Source of the DNA: Parvibaculaceae bacterium
GTDB lineage: Bacteria > Pseudomonadota > Alphaproteobacteria > Parvibaculales > Parvibaculaceae
Reading direction: 5' to 3'
Assembly (NCBI GenBank): GCA_029209985.1
Contig: JARGNZ010000022.1
Span: 1-52,479, forward strand
DNA: 52,479 nucleotides
In this document: piece after piece, positions 18,521 to 25,988 of the stretch
Layout of the letters: each line of letters starts with the position of its first letter
Position numbering within the stretch: the stretch's first letter is position 1
The notes under the pieces: model-generated
Seen by the model: only the letters and a program-made list of their open reading frames with translations
Databases searched by the model: none
What the model was told of the DNA's origin: nothing
Translations under genes and position numbers: made by a program

Positions 18521-19510
18521 ATGGCACGTGCCAATGAACGGGGCACGGGGGCAACAACACAACACGAAAGACACCGAGGGCGAGCTGTGGGAAGTTTCGC
18601 CCTTGTTGACGGTTTTCTGGAGATGATGAGTGCAGAACGTGGGGCGTCTGCCAATACATTGTCTGCCTATCAAAGAGACCTGAAGGAATATCTTGGCTCG
18701 CTTGCTGGACAGGGAAGTGATGCCATACATGCTACGGGAGATCACATTCGGGCCTATTTGGCAGAAATCGCTGGGCTGGGTTTATCAGCGGCTACGAGTG
18801 CGCGCAGGCTTTCTTCTTTGCGGCAATTCCATACCTTCATGCTATCGGAAGGGATGAGACCTGATGATCCGTCTGCGATTATCGAAGGGCCTCGACGGCA
18901 ACGACCTTTGCCTAAGACACTTGATATGGCGGATGTCGATCGATTGTTAGCGGCCGCTCGGGCGTTTCGGGCGGAAAAGGGGAACGAGCAATCGCGGGCG
19001 TATCAAACAGCGCGGATCGTGTGCTTGATGGAAATTCTTTACGCCACGGGCCTTCGGGTGAGTGAGCTGGTGGGATTGCCTTTGGCGGCGGCGACCGGAG
19101 AGGCAGAGTTCATTGTTGTGAAGGGCAAGGGCGGAAAAGAACGTCTGGTGCCTTTGAGCGATCCTGCCCGTGCCGCGATTGATGCATATGTTGCTTTGCG
19201 GGCTGAAAAGCTTGGCCAAGCGGATCGGTCTGTTTTCTTGTTTCCTTCTCGTGGGAAAGAAGGGCATTTGACGCGGCACCGGTTTGCACAGTTGCTGAAA
19301 GAGCTGGCCCGAAAAGCGGGATTGAGTGCGGGGCATGTGTCGCCGCACACACTTCGGCATGCGTTTGCCAGCCATTTGCTGGCGAATGGGGCTGATTTGC
19401 GGGCTGTGCAGCAAATGTTGGGGCATGCTGATATTTCGACGACGCAGATTTATACCCATGTGCTCGAAGAACGGATGCGCGAATTGGTGGCGAAACACCC
19501 CTTAGCGTAA
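18521..19510 (+). CDS. xerD: Tyrosine recombinase XerD
   Basis: A site-specific recombinase that resolves chromosome dimers at dif with XerC and FtsK. The 329-residue chain has an N-terminal SAM-like DNA-binding domain (SANTLSAYQRDLKEYL) and a C-terminal catalytic domain with the complete set R179, K203, H276-x2-R279, H302 and nucleophile Y311. XerD rather than XerC is inferred from the AERGASANTL segment and the aroK-side neighbourhood typical of alphaproteobacteria. No integration features (attachment repeats, excisionase) flank it, so a phage integrase is unlikely. A terminator follows at 19542. Confidence 0.93.
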   Translation: MARANERGTGATTQHERHRGRAVGSFALVDGFLEMMSAERGASANTLSAYQRDLKEYLGSLAGQGSDAIHATGDHIRAYLAEIAGLGLSAATSARRLSSLRQFHTFMLSEGMRPDDPSAIIEGPRRQRPLPKTLDMADVDRLLAAARAFRAEKGNEQSRAYQTARIVCLMEILYATGLRVSELVGLPLAAATGEAEFIVVKGKGGKERLVPLSDPARAAIDAYVALRAEKLGQADRSVFLFPSRGKEGHLTRHRFAQLLKELARKAGLSAGHVSPHTLRHAFASHLLANGADLRAVQQMLGHADISTTQIYTHVLEERMRELVAKHPLA

Positions 19511-19541
19511 TGGCGCGTTAGGCTTTGACGTTAAGTTTTAG

Positions 19542-19579
19542 AAGGGCGGGCCGATTCGACGGCTCGCTCTTCTTGTTTT
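19542..19579 (+). terminator. Terminator of the 16532-xerD unit
   Basis: AAGGGCGGGCCG at 19542-19553 pairs with CGGCTCGCTCTT at 19560-19571 (two G-T wobbles, six-base loop), followed by CTTGTTTT. It is 31 bases after the xerD stop. Confidence 0.65.
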
Positions 19580-19733
19580 GGCTTCTCGCGTTAAAGGGGG
19601 CTTGAGGCAGGGGATGTGCCTTTATTGGCCCTAATTTGGCCGTTTTTTTGGGCGACGCAGGGGGATGGGGACTTGTAAGCTGTGCTGTGGGCAGATGCTG
19701 AATGGGCAGGCGGTGGCCGGTAACCAAAAGTTT

Positions 19734-19758
19734 CGACAAGAACACGGTCTTGTTGACA
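19734..19758 (+). promoter_or_regulatory. Inverted repeat abutting a TTGACA box before accA
   Basis: CGACAAGA (19734-19741) and TCTTGTTG (19748-19755) form a 7-of-8 inverted repeat with a six-base centre. The right arm overlaps a perfect TTGACA (19753-19758). The expected -10 region 17-18 bases on is poor (CAGTGT), so this may be an activator-type promoter or operator for accA. The rest of the 19511-19844 gap holds the xerD terminator and no gene. Confidence 0.3.
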
Positions 19759-19844
19759 AGTGAGGGGCGTGGGTTCAGTGTCCGCGCGTTGTGACAGGTA
19801 GCCGGATTTCGCACTGCGAGCCGGATGAAGAAGTACGGATTTCA

Positions 19845-20804
19845 ATGCATACTTATCTAGAATTCGAAAAGCCGCTTGCTGAACTTGAAGGTAAAATTCA
19901 AGAACTGAAGGGTTTGGCACATCAAGACCCGTCTGTATCGATTTCAGATGAAGTGGAAAAGCTTGAAGCGAAAGCGGCTCAGCTGCTCTCCAATACTTAC
20001 AAAAACTTGGAAACTTGGCAGAAAGTTCAAGTGGCACGCCACCCGAACCGGCCACATATGATCGATTACATTGATCAGCTTGTTGAAGATTTTACGCCGC
20101 TGTGTGGTGATCGCCAATTTGGGGAAGATCCTGCAATTTTGGGCGGCATGGGCCGGTTCCGTGGACGTTCGGTTGTGATTATGGGCCACGAAAAGGGCCA
20201 TGATATGGAAAGCCGGATGCACCATAACTTTGGTATGGCGCGGCCTGAAGGCTACCGAAAAGCTGTTCGGCTGATGGATATGGCTGAGCGTTTCAATTTG
20301 CCGCTGGTGATGTTGGTTGATACCGCAGGCGCGTATCCTGGCATTGGCGGGGAAGAGCGTGGGCAGGCTGAAGCGATCGCCCGTTCTACGGACCGATGCT
20401 TGTCGGTTAAGACACCTAGTGTGTGTGTTGTGATCGGTGAAGGTGGTTCTGGCGGGGCGGTGGCGATTGCCACAGCGAGCCGTATCATCATGCTGGAGCA
20501 TTCAATTTATACTGTTGCCTCTCCTGAAGCGTCCGCCTCGATTTTGTGGCGCAGTTCGGATAAGGCAAAAGACGCGGCAACGGCAATGAAGGTGACCGCG
20601 CAGGGTTTGTTGGACCTTGGGGTGATTGACCGCATTTTGCCCGAACCTATTGGCGGGGCGCACCGAGAGCGTGTGCAAATGATCCGCGAGGTTGGCGATG
20701 CGATTGAAGAAGAAATTCGCGGCATGGAAGGTTTGAACGGCGACGCATTGGTGAAGGCGCGTCGTGAGAAATTCTTAGCGATGGGCCGTATTGTCGAAGA
20801 ATAA
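19845..20804 (+). CDS. accA: Acetyl-CoA carboxylase carboxyltransferase subunit alpha
   Basis: With AccD it transfers the carboxyl group from biotin-BCCP to acetyl-CoA, committing carbon to fatty acid synthesis. The 319 residues match the family's length. The N terminus MHTYLEFEKPLAELEGKI is the conserved start, so the ATG at 19845 is used rather than a longer frame that opens at 19791. The crotonase-fold core shows GMARPEGYRKAVRLMDMAE, DTAGAYPGIGGEERGQ and the oxyanion Gly motif GEGGSGGA. AccD is not in the window. A strong two-way terminator follows. Confidence 0.98.
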   Translation: MHTYLEFEKPLAELEGKIQELKGLAHQDPSVSISDEVEKLEAKAAQLLSNTYKNLETWQKVQVARHPNRPHMIDYIDQLVEDFTPLCGDRQFGEDPAILGGMGRFRGRSVVIMGHEKGHDMESRMHHNFGMARPEGYRKAVRLMDMAERFNLPLVMLVDTAGAYPGIGGEERGQAEAIARSTDRCLSVKTPSVCVVIGEGGSGGAVAIATASRIIMLEHSIYTVASPEASASILWRSSDKAKDAATAMKVTAQGLLDLGVIDRILPEPIGGAHRERVQMIREVGDAIEEEIRGMEGLNGDALVKARREKFLAMGRIVEE

Positions 20805-20833
20805 TTTCAGACACCTGAGCGACGATTTTTTTG

Positions 20834-20868
20834 AAACCCTGAGCCTCTCGTAAAGAGGCTCAGGGTTT
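20834..20868. terminator. Terminator shared by accA and the epoxide hydrolase gene
   Basis: A perfect 15-base-pair stem: AAACCCTGAGCCTCT at 20834-20848 against AGAGGCTCAGGGTTT at 20854-20868, loop CGTAA. It is followed by TTTTG on the plus strand and lies in the 68-base gap between convergent genes, so it can serve both. Confidence 0.88.
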
Positions 20869-20872
20869 TGTG

Positions 20873-22069
20873 TTAGAGGGCTTGAATGAAGGCTTGCACA
20901 TCTTTGGCAAACACAGACCCGGTTTCTAAGGCTGCAAAGTGGCCGCCTTTATCAAAGTCTTGCCAATGGACGATGTTGTAGCCTTTTTCCAACATTGTGC
21001 GTGGGGGGAAGTTGAAAATTTCGCCCGCGTAATTGGCAATGCCTACGGGAATTTCAACTGATTTTCCCGGCTCCATGTTGGCGCCGCCTTCTTCCATCAT
21101 GCCACGGTAATACCATGTGGCGGTGTTGAAGGTGCCGGTGACGAGGTAGAGCATGAGGTTGGTGAGTAAAGTGTCTTTGCTGAAGGCGGCTTCTATGTTG
21201 TCGCCACTTGGCGCGCGGGTGTCGCCCCAGGTGTTGAACTTTTCCATGAACCAAGCCGCTTGGCCGACAGGGCTGTCCATCATTGAGTAGGACAGGGATT
21301 GGGGCTTGGTCATTTGCAGCCGCAAATATGCCCCTTCCAGTTCAAATGTCATGGCGGCCATCTCAGCCCATTTTTTCTCTTCTTCCGTTTCGGGAAGAAC
21401 GGCTGGGCGCAGGCCAAACATGTTGAGATGGATGGCTTTGCAGCCGCCGCCTACATTGGTGCCGTGGTTATATCCAAGCCAGCCGGTGACCACCGATCCC
21501 CAGTCCCCTCCCTGTGCAATATAGGTGTCGTAGCCCAACACGGAGCGCATGAGTTTGTCCCATAAATGGGCTGTATATTTGGGGCCAACCGGGGCTTTGG
21601 GCTTGCCGGAAAATCCATAGCCGGGGAGGGAAGGGATGATGAGATCAAGGCCGTCTTCTGCGTTGCCGCCAAACTTTTCGGGATGGGCAAGCTCCTCGAT
21701 AATGCCGGTAAATTCTAGAAAAGAACCGGGCCAGCCATGGGTGAGGAGAAGCGGTTGTGGGTTTTTGCCTGAGCCTTTGATGTGCAGAAAGTGGATGGAC
21801 TGGCCGTCAACCTCTGTTGTGAAATGAGGCAAGGCATTGAGCTTCTTTTCCCAGGCACGCCAATCATATGTGTTCAACCAATAGGTGGTCAGTTCCTTCA
21901 TGTACTCCATGTCTGCCCCGTAGGCCCAGCGATCTGCGCCGTCGGCGATCACAGGCATTTCGTGCCATGTGTACGCGGCAACTTTGGCACGGATGGTGTC
22001 CAAGGTGGTGTCTGGAATGTCGATGGTGAAAGGAGTGATGGGGGAGCTGCTCATGGTGTTGCCTGACAT
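20873..22069 (-). CDS. Epoxide hydrolase, alpha/beta-hydrolase with EHN N-terminal domain
   Basis: Opens epoxides to diols by a covalent ester intermediate. The 398-residue chain has an N-terminal EHN domain (about 10-120) with PFTIDIPDTTLDTIRAKV and the oxyanion motif H-G-W-P-G-S at 111-116. Nucleophile D189 sits in GGDWGS, the YYRG Tyr near 300 is present, and the general base H377 is in KGGHFAA. The family matches juvenile hormone epoxide hydrolase-like bacterial enzymes, which accept diverse epoxides; the native substrate is not known. The ATG at 22069 is used; an ATG at residue 6 is possible. It is divergent, across 146 bases, from an MFS permease-glutathione transferase pair. Confidence 0.93.
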   Translation of the reverse strand: MSGNTMSSSPITPFTIDIPDTTLDTIRAKVAAYTWHEMPVIADGADRWAYGADMEYMKELTTYWLNTYDWRAWEKKLNALPHFTTEVDGQSIHFLHIKGSGKNPQPLLLTHGWPGSFLEFTGIIEELAHPEKFGGNAEDGLDLIIPSLPGYGFSGKPKAPVGPKYTAHLWDKLMRSVLGYDTYIAQGGDWGSVVTGWLGYNHGTNVGGGCKAIHLNMFGLRPAVLPETEEEKKWAEMAAMTFELEGAYLRLQMTKPQSLSYSMMDSPVGQAAWFMEKFNTWGDTRAPSGDNIEAAFSKDTLLTNLMLYLVTGTFNTATWYYRGMMEEGGANMEPGKSVEIPVGIANYAGEIFNFPPRTMLEKGYNIVHWQDFDKGGHFAALETGSVFAKDVQAFIQAL

Positions 22070-22215
22070 GATTGTTATTATTGAGAGTACGCAAGACGTG
22101 CGCTTCCATTATGGCGCGGAATGACGCGCTTTCAAGAGGGATGGGGTGGCTAAGCGATTGCCGTTAGGGAAAGAGCGGGGTAGGATCGAGCAAAGAAATT
22201 AAAAGGGGGGATAAG

Positions 22216-23538
22216 ATGTCTACACAAGATGCTGCCGCTGGCGGGTCGTCGGGCATGACGCCTAATTATCGCATGTATGCGATGATGGTTTTGCTTTTGG
22301 CCTATACGTCGAGCTATGTCGATCGCCAAATTATGGGTATTTTGATTGAGCCCATCAAAGCGGACTTGTTGTTATCTGATACGCAAATGGGCTTTATGTC
22401 GGGGATCGCCTTTGCGATTTTCTATGCGACATTGGGTATTCCGATTGCTTTTCTGGCCGACCGTTGGAGCCGCCGAAATATTATTGCCGCCTCCGTTCTG
22501 ATTTGGAGCGGCATGACCATGTTATGTGGTACGGCTGGAAACTTCCTTCAGTTGGCTATTGCGCGTGTTGGGGTTGGAATTGGTGAGGCTGGTTCTAGCC
22601 CTCCGTCTCACTCGCTCATTGCAGACATGTATGCGCCTCAGCACCGGGCCGGTGCGATGGCTGTTTATGCGCTGGGTGTTTATCTTGGCATCATGTTGGG
22701 CTTTTTGGTCGGCGCGTATGTTGCGGCTGTGTATGGCTGGCGCACGGCCTTTTATGTTGTGGGCGCGCCGGGTATCTTGATTGCCTTGCTCGTGCGGTTC
22801 ACTTTGCGCGAACCAAAACGCGGGGAGTCTGAGGGATTGCCCGAAAAAGAGCTTCCCCCATTTGTGATGCGTGAGGCGGTTGCGCAAGTCTTGGGTGCGT
22901 TTAAGCATTTGGCGACTGATAAGATTTCTTTTCACACGGTGGCCGGTGTGACGCTGGTTTCTTTCGTAGGCTACGGCAGTGCTGTTTGGGGGGCTTCCTT
23001 CCTTATTCGGTCACACGGATTTAGCTTGATCGAAGTGGGTGAGTTTCTAGCCCTTGTGATCGGTTTGGGCGGCGTGACCGGCGCTTTGGTCGGCGGTTTC
23101 CTAACCGATAAAATTGGGCAGGTAGATCCCCGGTGGAGAAGTTGGATTGTTGCTGCAGCTAAGGTGGCAGCGGCTCCATTGGTGTTGTTTACCTACCTTA
23201 CAGCTGACACTGAAATGATGATGCTGGTCTATATTCCAGTGACCATTTTGGGGGCGTTTTACCTCGGGCCAAGCTTTGCGACCATTCAAAGCCGTGCACC
23301 CATTCATATGCGTTCTTTAGTGTCTGCTGTTATGTTGTTTATTCTCAACATGATTGGTCTGGGCTTGGGACCACAGATGGTGGGTATTTTGTCGGATGTT
23401 TTGGCTCCGAGCTACGGTGCTGACTCATTGCGATATGCCTTGATGATCTTGTCCTTCTTTTCTTTGTGGGGAGCTTTACATTACTACCTTGCAGGGCGCG
23501 CCATTGGAGCGGAGCTGAAGGAAGAAGAAGGACATTAA
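22216..23538 (+). CDS. Spinster-type MFS transporter
   Basis: A 440-residue permease with twelve membrane segments. The first segment reads MYAMMVLLLAYTSSYVDRQIMG, an arrangement with DRQ seen in spinster-like MFS carriers, and loop 2-3 carries FLADRWSRRN. GVGIGEAGSSPPSHSLIADM in segment 4-5 is also typical of this subgroup. Substrates in the family include lipids, sugars and aromatic compounds; none can be assigned. The Shine-Dalgarno AAGGGGGG precedes the ATG at 22216 closely. Its stop is three bases before the glutathione transferase start, so the two are co-transcribed. Confidence 0.9.
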   Translation: MSTQDAAAGGSSGMTPNYRMYAMMVLLLAYTSSYVDRQIMGILIEPIKADLLLSDTQMGFMSGIAFAIFYATLGIPIAFLADRWSRRNIIAASVLIWSGMTMLCGTAGNFLQLAIARVGVGIGEAGSSPPSHSLIADMYAPQHRAGAMAVYALGVYLGIMLGFLVGAYVAAVYGWRTAFYVVGAPGILIALLVRFTLREPKRGESEGLPEKELPPFVMREAVAQVLGAFKHLATDKISFHTVAGVTLVSFVGYGSAVWGASFLIRSHGFSLIEVGEFLALVIGLGGVTGALVGGFLTDKIGQVDPRWRSWIVAAAKVAAAPLVLFTYLTADTEMMMLVYIPVTILGAFYLGPSFATIQSRAPIHMRSLVSAVMLFILNMIGLGLGPQMVGILSDVLAPSYGADSLRYALMILSFFSLWGALHYYLAGRAIGAELKEEEGH

Positions 23539-23541
23539 AAT

Positions 23542-24201
23542 ATGAGTGACCTCGTTGTGTACGGACCTGCTTACAGTGTTTATACGCGGATTGTGCGCAT
23601 GACATTGGTTGAAAAAGGGCAGAGCTACCGGTTCGAAGAGGTCGACTTTCTTTCTGAAGGGATGCCTGCAGCGCAAGTTGCACGGCATCCCTTTGGCGTT
23701 GTACCGGCCCTTGAGCATGAGGGGCGTATGTTATGCGAGACATCTTCTATTTGTACGTATTTGGATGAGGTATTTGTGGAGCCTGCGCTGCGCCCGGCCG
23801 ATGCGTTTGGGCGGGCGGGTGTTGCTGAACGTATTGCCGCATTTGACCATTATCTGTGGCCCGACATGCGGGACCTTGTTACCCAATCTCTGTTTGCCCC
23901 TATGGTTGGGGGGTGGCCTGACGAGAGTATTGTGGAGCGGGCGGTGAAACGCTTGGGGCAGACCTTGCGCATTGTCGAAGATCGTTTTCTCAGTGATGGC
24001 TTTATGGCAGGGGGCAATTTTACCCTTGCTGACTTACATGCTGGCGCCATGATTGATTATATTGTGCAGACGGTTGCTGGCGCGACGTTGGTTGCGGAGC
24101 TGCCCAACCTCAAAGCATGGCGTGAGATGATGCGGCATCACCCGGCTCTTGCTGCTACCGAAATTGATTTCGATGCGTATGAATGGACGCGGCGAGATTA
24201 A
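23542..24201 (+). CDS. Glutathione S-transferase-like protein
   Basis: 219 residues: an N-terminal thioredoxin-like domain (about 1-80) with the cis-Pro region G-V-V-P (P55) and the gamma-glutamyl-binding E66-T-S motif, then an all-helical C-terminal domain with the fold-capping stretch FTLADLHAGAM near residue 155. S12 is in the usual catalytic position. Such enzymes conjugate or isomerise electrophiles. Its three-base spacing after the MFS gene and the divergent epoxide hydrolase suggest shared handling of an electrophilic compound, which is an inference. It converges with the Rieske/MBL gene, with only five bases between stops. Confidence 0.9.
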   Translation: MSDLVVYGPAYSVYTRIVRMTLVEKGQSYRFEEVDFLSEGMPAAQVARHPFGVVPALEHEGRMLCETSSICTYLDEVFVEPALRPADAFGRAGVAERIAAFDHYLWPDMRDLVTQSLFAPMVGGWPDESIVERAVKRLGQTLRIVEDRFLSDGFMAGGNFTLADLHAGAMIDYIVQTVAGATLVAELPNLKAWREMMRHHPALAATEIDFDAYEWTRRD

Positions 24202-24206
24202 GCGGG

Positions 24207-25958
24207 CTAGTAAACACCTTGATCGATGGCGGCGCAGGCAGTGCAATTTTGCGAGGCCTTCATCACATAGTCTTTGACGTAGACGTTGGTGAAGTGAAAC
24301 CAAAAGTCCGAATTGTAGACATTGGGATCGCGTAGGACGCGCATTTGGAAACCAATGCTGAGGTCTTCCCACGGCAAACCTTCACGTATGGTGGTGTAAA
24401 ATGCTTCTTCTCTGATTTTGAGGTGAAGGACGTTGGTTTGTGTGCCGCTTTTGCGAAAGCTAGGAAGTGGAGGGAGAGGCTGTTGCGGCGGGTCGAAGAA
24501 TTGAACCGTTGTTTTGTGTTGCTCTGTAAAATCAATTGCGAATTGTTTGTGGGTGGTCTCAAAAGCATCGTCGCATAGGGAAATAAGAACGAGCAGGCTG
24601 TCTTGAAAGCCTGCCTTTTCGAAGTAACACGTAATTTCGTGATCCGTGCGGGTGCTGTAGGCTTTCTTTGAGTCATGGATGTAGGCTTCTGTGCTCCTCT
24701 CAGAGAGGAAAGCTTGTTTTTTCCTTTGGGCGCGGTCTAACTTTTTCCCGACGAATTGGAAATGGTCTGTCGCTTGGACGTTGAGCAACATTGTGTGCCG
24801 GGCGGTCGCAAGTGGTTCGTAATCCTGCACGGTGTTTTTCTGGTTGTTCTCTTTGATGTAGTGATCGCGCTTTGCGTTTTCGCTGAAAAAACCTGCGTAT
24901 GGCATAAAATAAGTTGGCGTTGTGCGTTCGAGTACAAGCCCATTTGTGGCCTTGATCGCATTGCGATTGCGCACGGTAATGCGTTGCTTTTCTTCTTCGG
25001 TGTAATTGTCAAAGCTGAGCGGAAACGATGACGCACCGCCTGCAAAGGATGAACACAGAAGTGTTATGTCTTGAGGTAAGCGCCAAAAATCAATGTAATT
25101 ACTGTCGACAGTTAGGAGGGCGCTAAACGTGCCAATCTCCAAAAGCAATCCTGAATCATCTCGAAAATCACCGCTCTTTAGGATGGAAAGCGATATTTCC
25201 TTTTCCCGCAGCACGAGACTTTTATCAAAGTCTGCGGTGAGAATTGTTTCAAAGCCTAAGGAGCGCATATAGCGGGCGGTTGAGCCTGATTGGAAATGCG
25301 CCGTTAAGATCGGCATGTCCTTGCGGATATGAGATAATGATTCTGGGTGCAGGTGATCGGGGTGATTGTGCGAAATATAGAGAAGGTCGCACGCATTGAG
25401 TTGTTCAAAGCTGTCTTCGGGTGAGGGCTGTGCCAACCACCACCCATTGCAAAAAGCGGGGCCTAAAATCCATGGGTCGGTCGCAATCTTAAAACCGCCG
25501 GACGAGATGATGAGGCAGGCATGGTTAAGAAATGTGATTTCAACGGGCTTGTCGGTTTGGAAGTTCTTGAGGCTGCGTTTGCGCTCAGAGCTTTCAAAGG
25601 ACAGGCTTTTGGTGTTGTTGGCGGCGATCGTGGCGGTGCTAAACTCAGCGAGTGGCTCTTTTGAGCAATTGACGTTTTTATATTTCCCTGTTTTGGGGTC
25701 TAAGTCCCAGCCATGCAATGGGCATTGAATGGCGCTGCCGCGTGAGATGAGTTTGCCGCCGCTATGATCGCAGGAGCGATCAAATACTTTGATGCGGGCG
25801 TCGTCTTGCCAAACAAAAAAATCATCAAATTGGGTGGTGCCCTTATTGAGTGTTGTCAGGTCAATGTTTTGGGTTGTCTTGACGTCAATAAAAGAAACCT
25901 CCTCAAGCTGGAAAGCATCAATGAGTGATGGCGCTTGAGGAGGTTTAGTATCTTTCAT
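24207..25958 (-). CDS. Rieske / metallo-beta-lactamase-fold protein resembling CMP-Neu5Ac hydroxylase (CMAH)
   Basis: A 583-residue cytoplasmic protein with two fused modules. An N-terminal Rieske [2Fe-2S] domain (about 15-125) has C63-x-H65 and C79-x2-H82. A metallo-beta-lactamase-like domain (about 137-400) has H-N-H-P-D-H at 197-202. The layout and several motifs match animal CMAH as I recall it: ITDPW/IATDPW, GPAFxxGWW, S-x-FAGGAS-x-FP, PYAGFF, YIKExNxKN, and near the C terminus IGFQxRxxRDP and FWxHF. CMAH hydroxylates CMP-N-acetylneuraminate to the N-glycolyl form with cytochrome b5. The bacterial substrate is unknown, and no neu genes are in view. A C-x2-C lies 12 residues from the end. 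A TTG at 25979 could start it; the ATG at 25958 follows AAAAGAA. It is 30 bases after secA with no terminator, and its GC is somewhat below neighbours. Confidence 0.85.
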   Translation of the reverse strand: MKDTKPPQAPSLIDAFQLEEVSFIDVKTTQNIDLTTLNKGTTQFDDFFVWQDDARIKVFDRSCDHSGGKLISRGSAIQCPLHGWDLDPKTGKYKNVNCSKEPLAEFSTATIAANNTKSLSFESSERKRSLKNFQTDKPVEITFLNHACLIISSGGFKIATDPWILGPAFCNGWWLAQPSPEDSFEQLNACDLLYISHNHPDHLHPESLSHIRKDMPILTAHFQSGSTARYMRSLGFETILTADFDKSLVLREKEISLSILKSGDFRDDSGLLLEIGTFSALLTVDSNYIDFWRLPQDITLLCSSFAGGASSFPLSFDNYTEEEKQRITVRNRNAIKATNGLVLERTTPTYFMPYAGFFSENAKRDHYIKENNQKNTVQDYEPLATARHTMLLNVQATDHFQFVGKKLDRAQRKKQAFLSERSTEAYIHDSKKAYSTRTDHEITCYFEKAGFQDSLLVLISLCDDAFETTHKQFAIDFTEQHKTTVQFFDPPQQPLPPLPSFRKSGTQTNVLHLKIREEAFYTTIREGLPWEDLSIGFQMRVLRDPNVYNSDFWFHFTNVYVKDYVMKASQNCTACAAIDQGVY

Positions 25959-25988
25959 AATCGTCAGTTCTTTTCGCAATAACCGTGG

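Noticed and set aside
18521-19510. xerD as a phage or island integrase
   Set aside because: Length, motif set and chromosomal neighbours fit the housekeeping XerD; no attachment repeats or mobile genes nearby.
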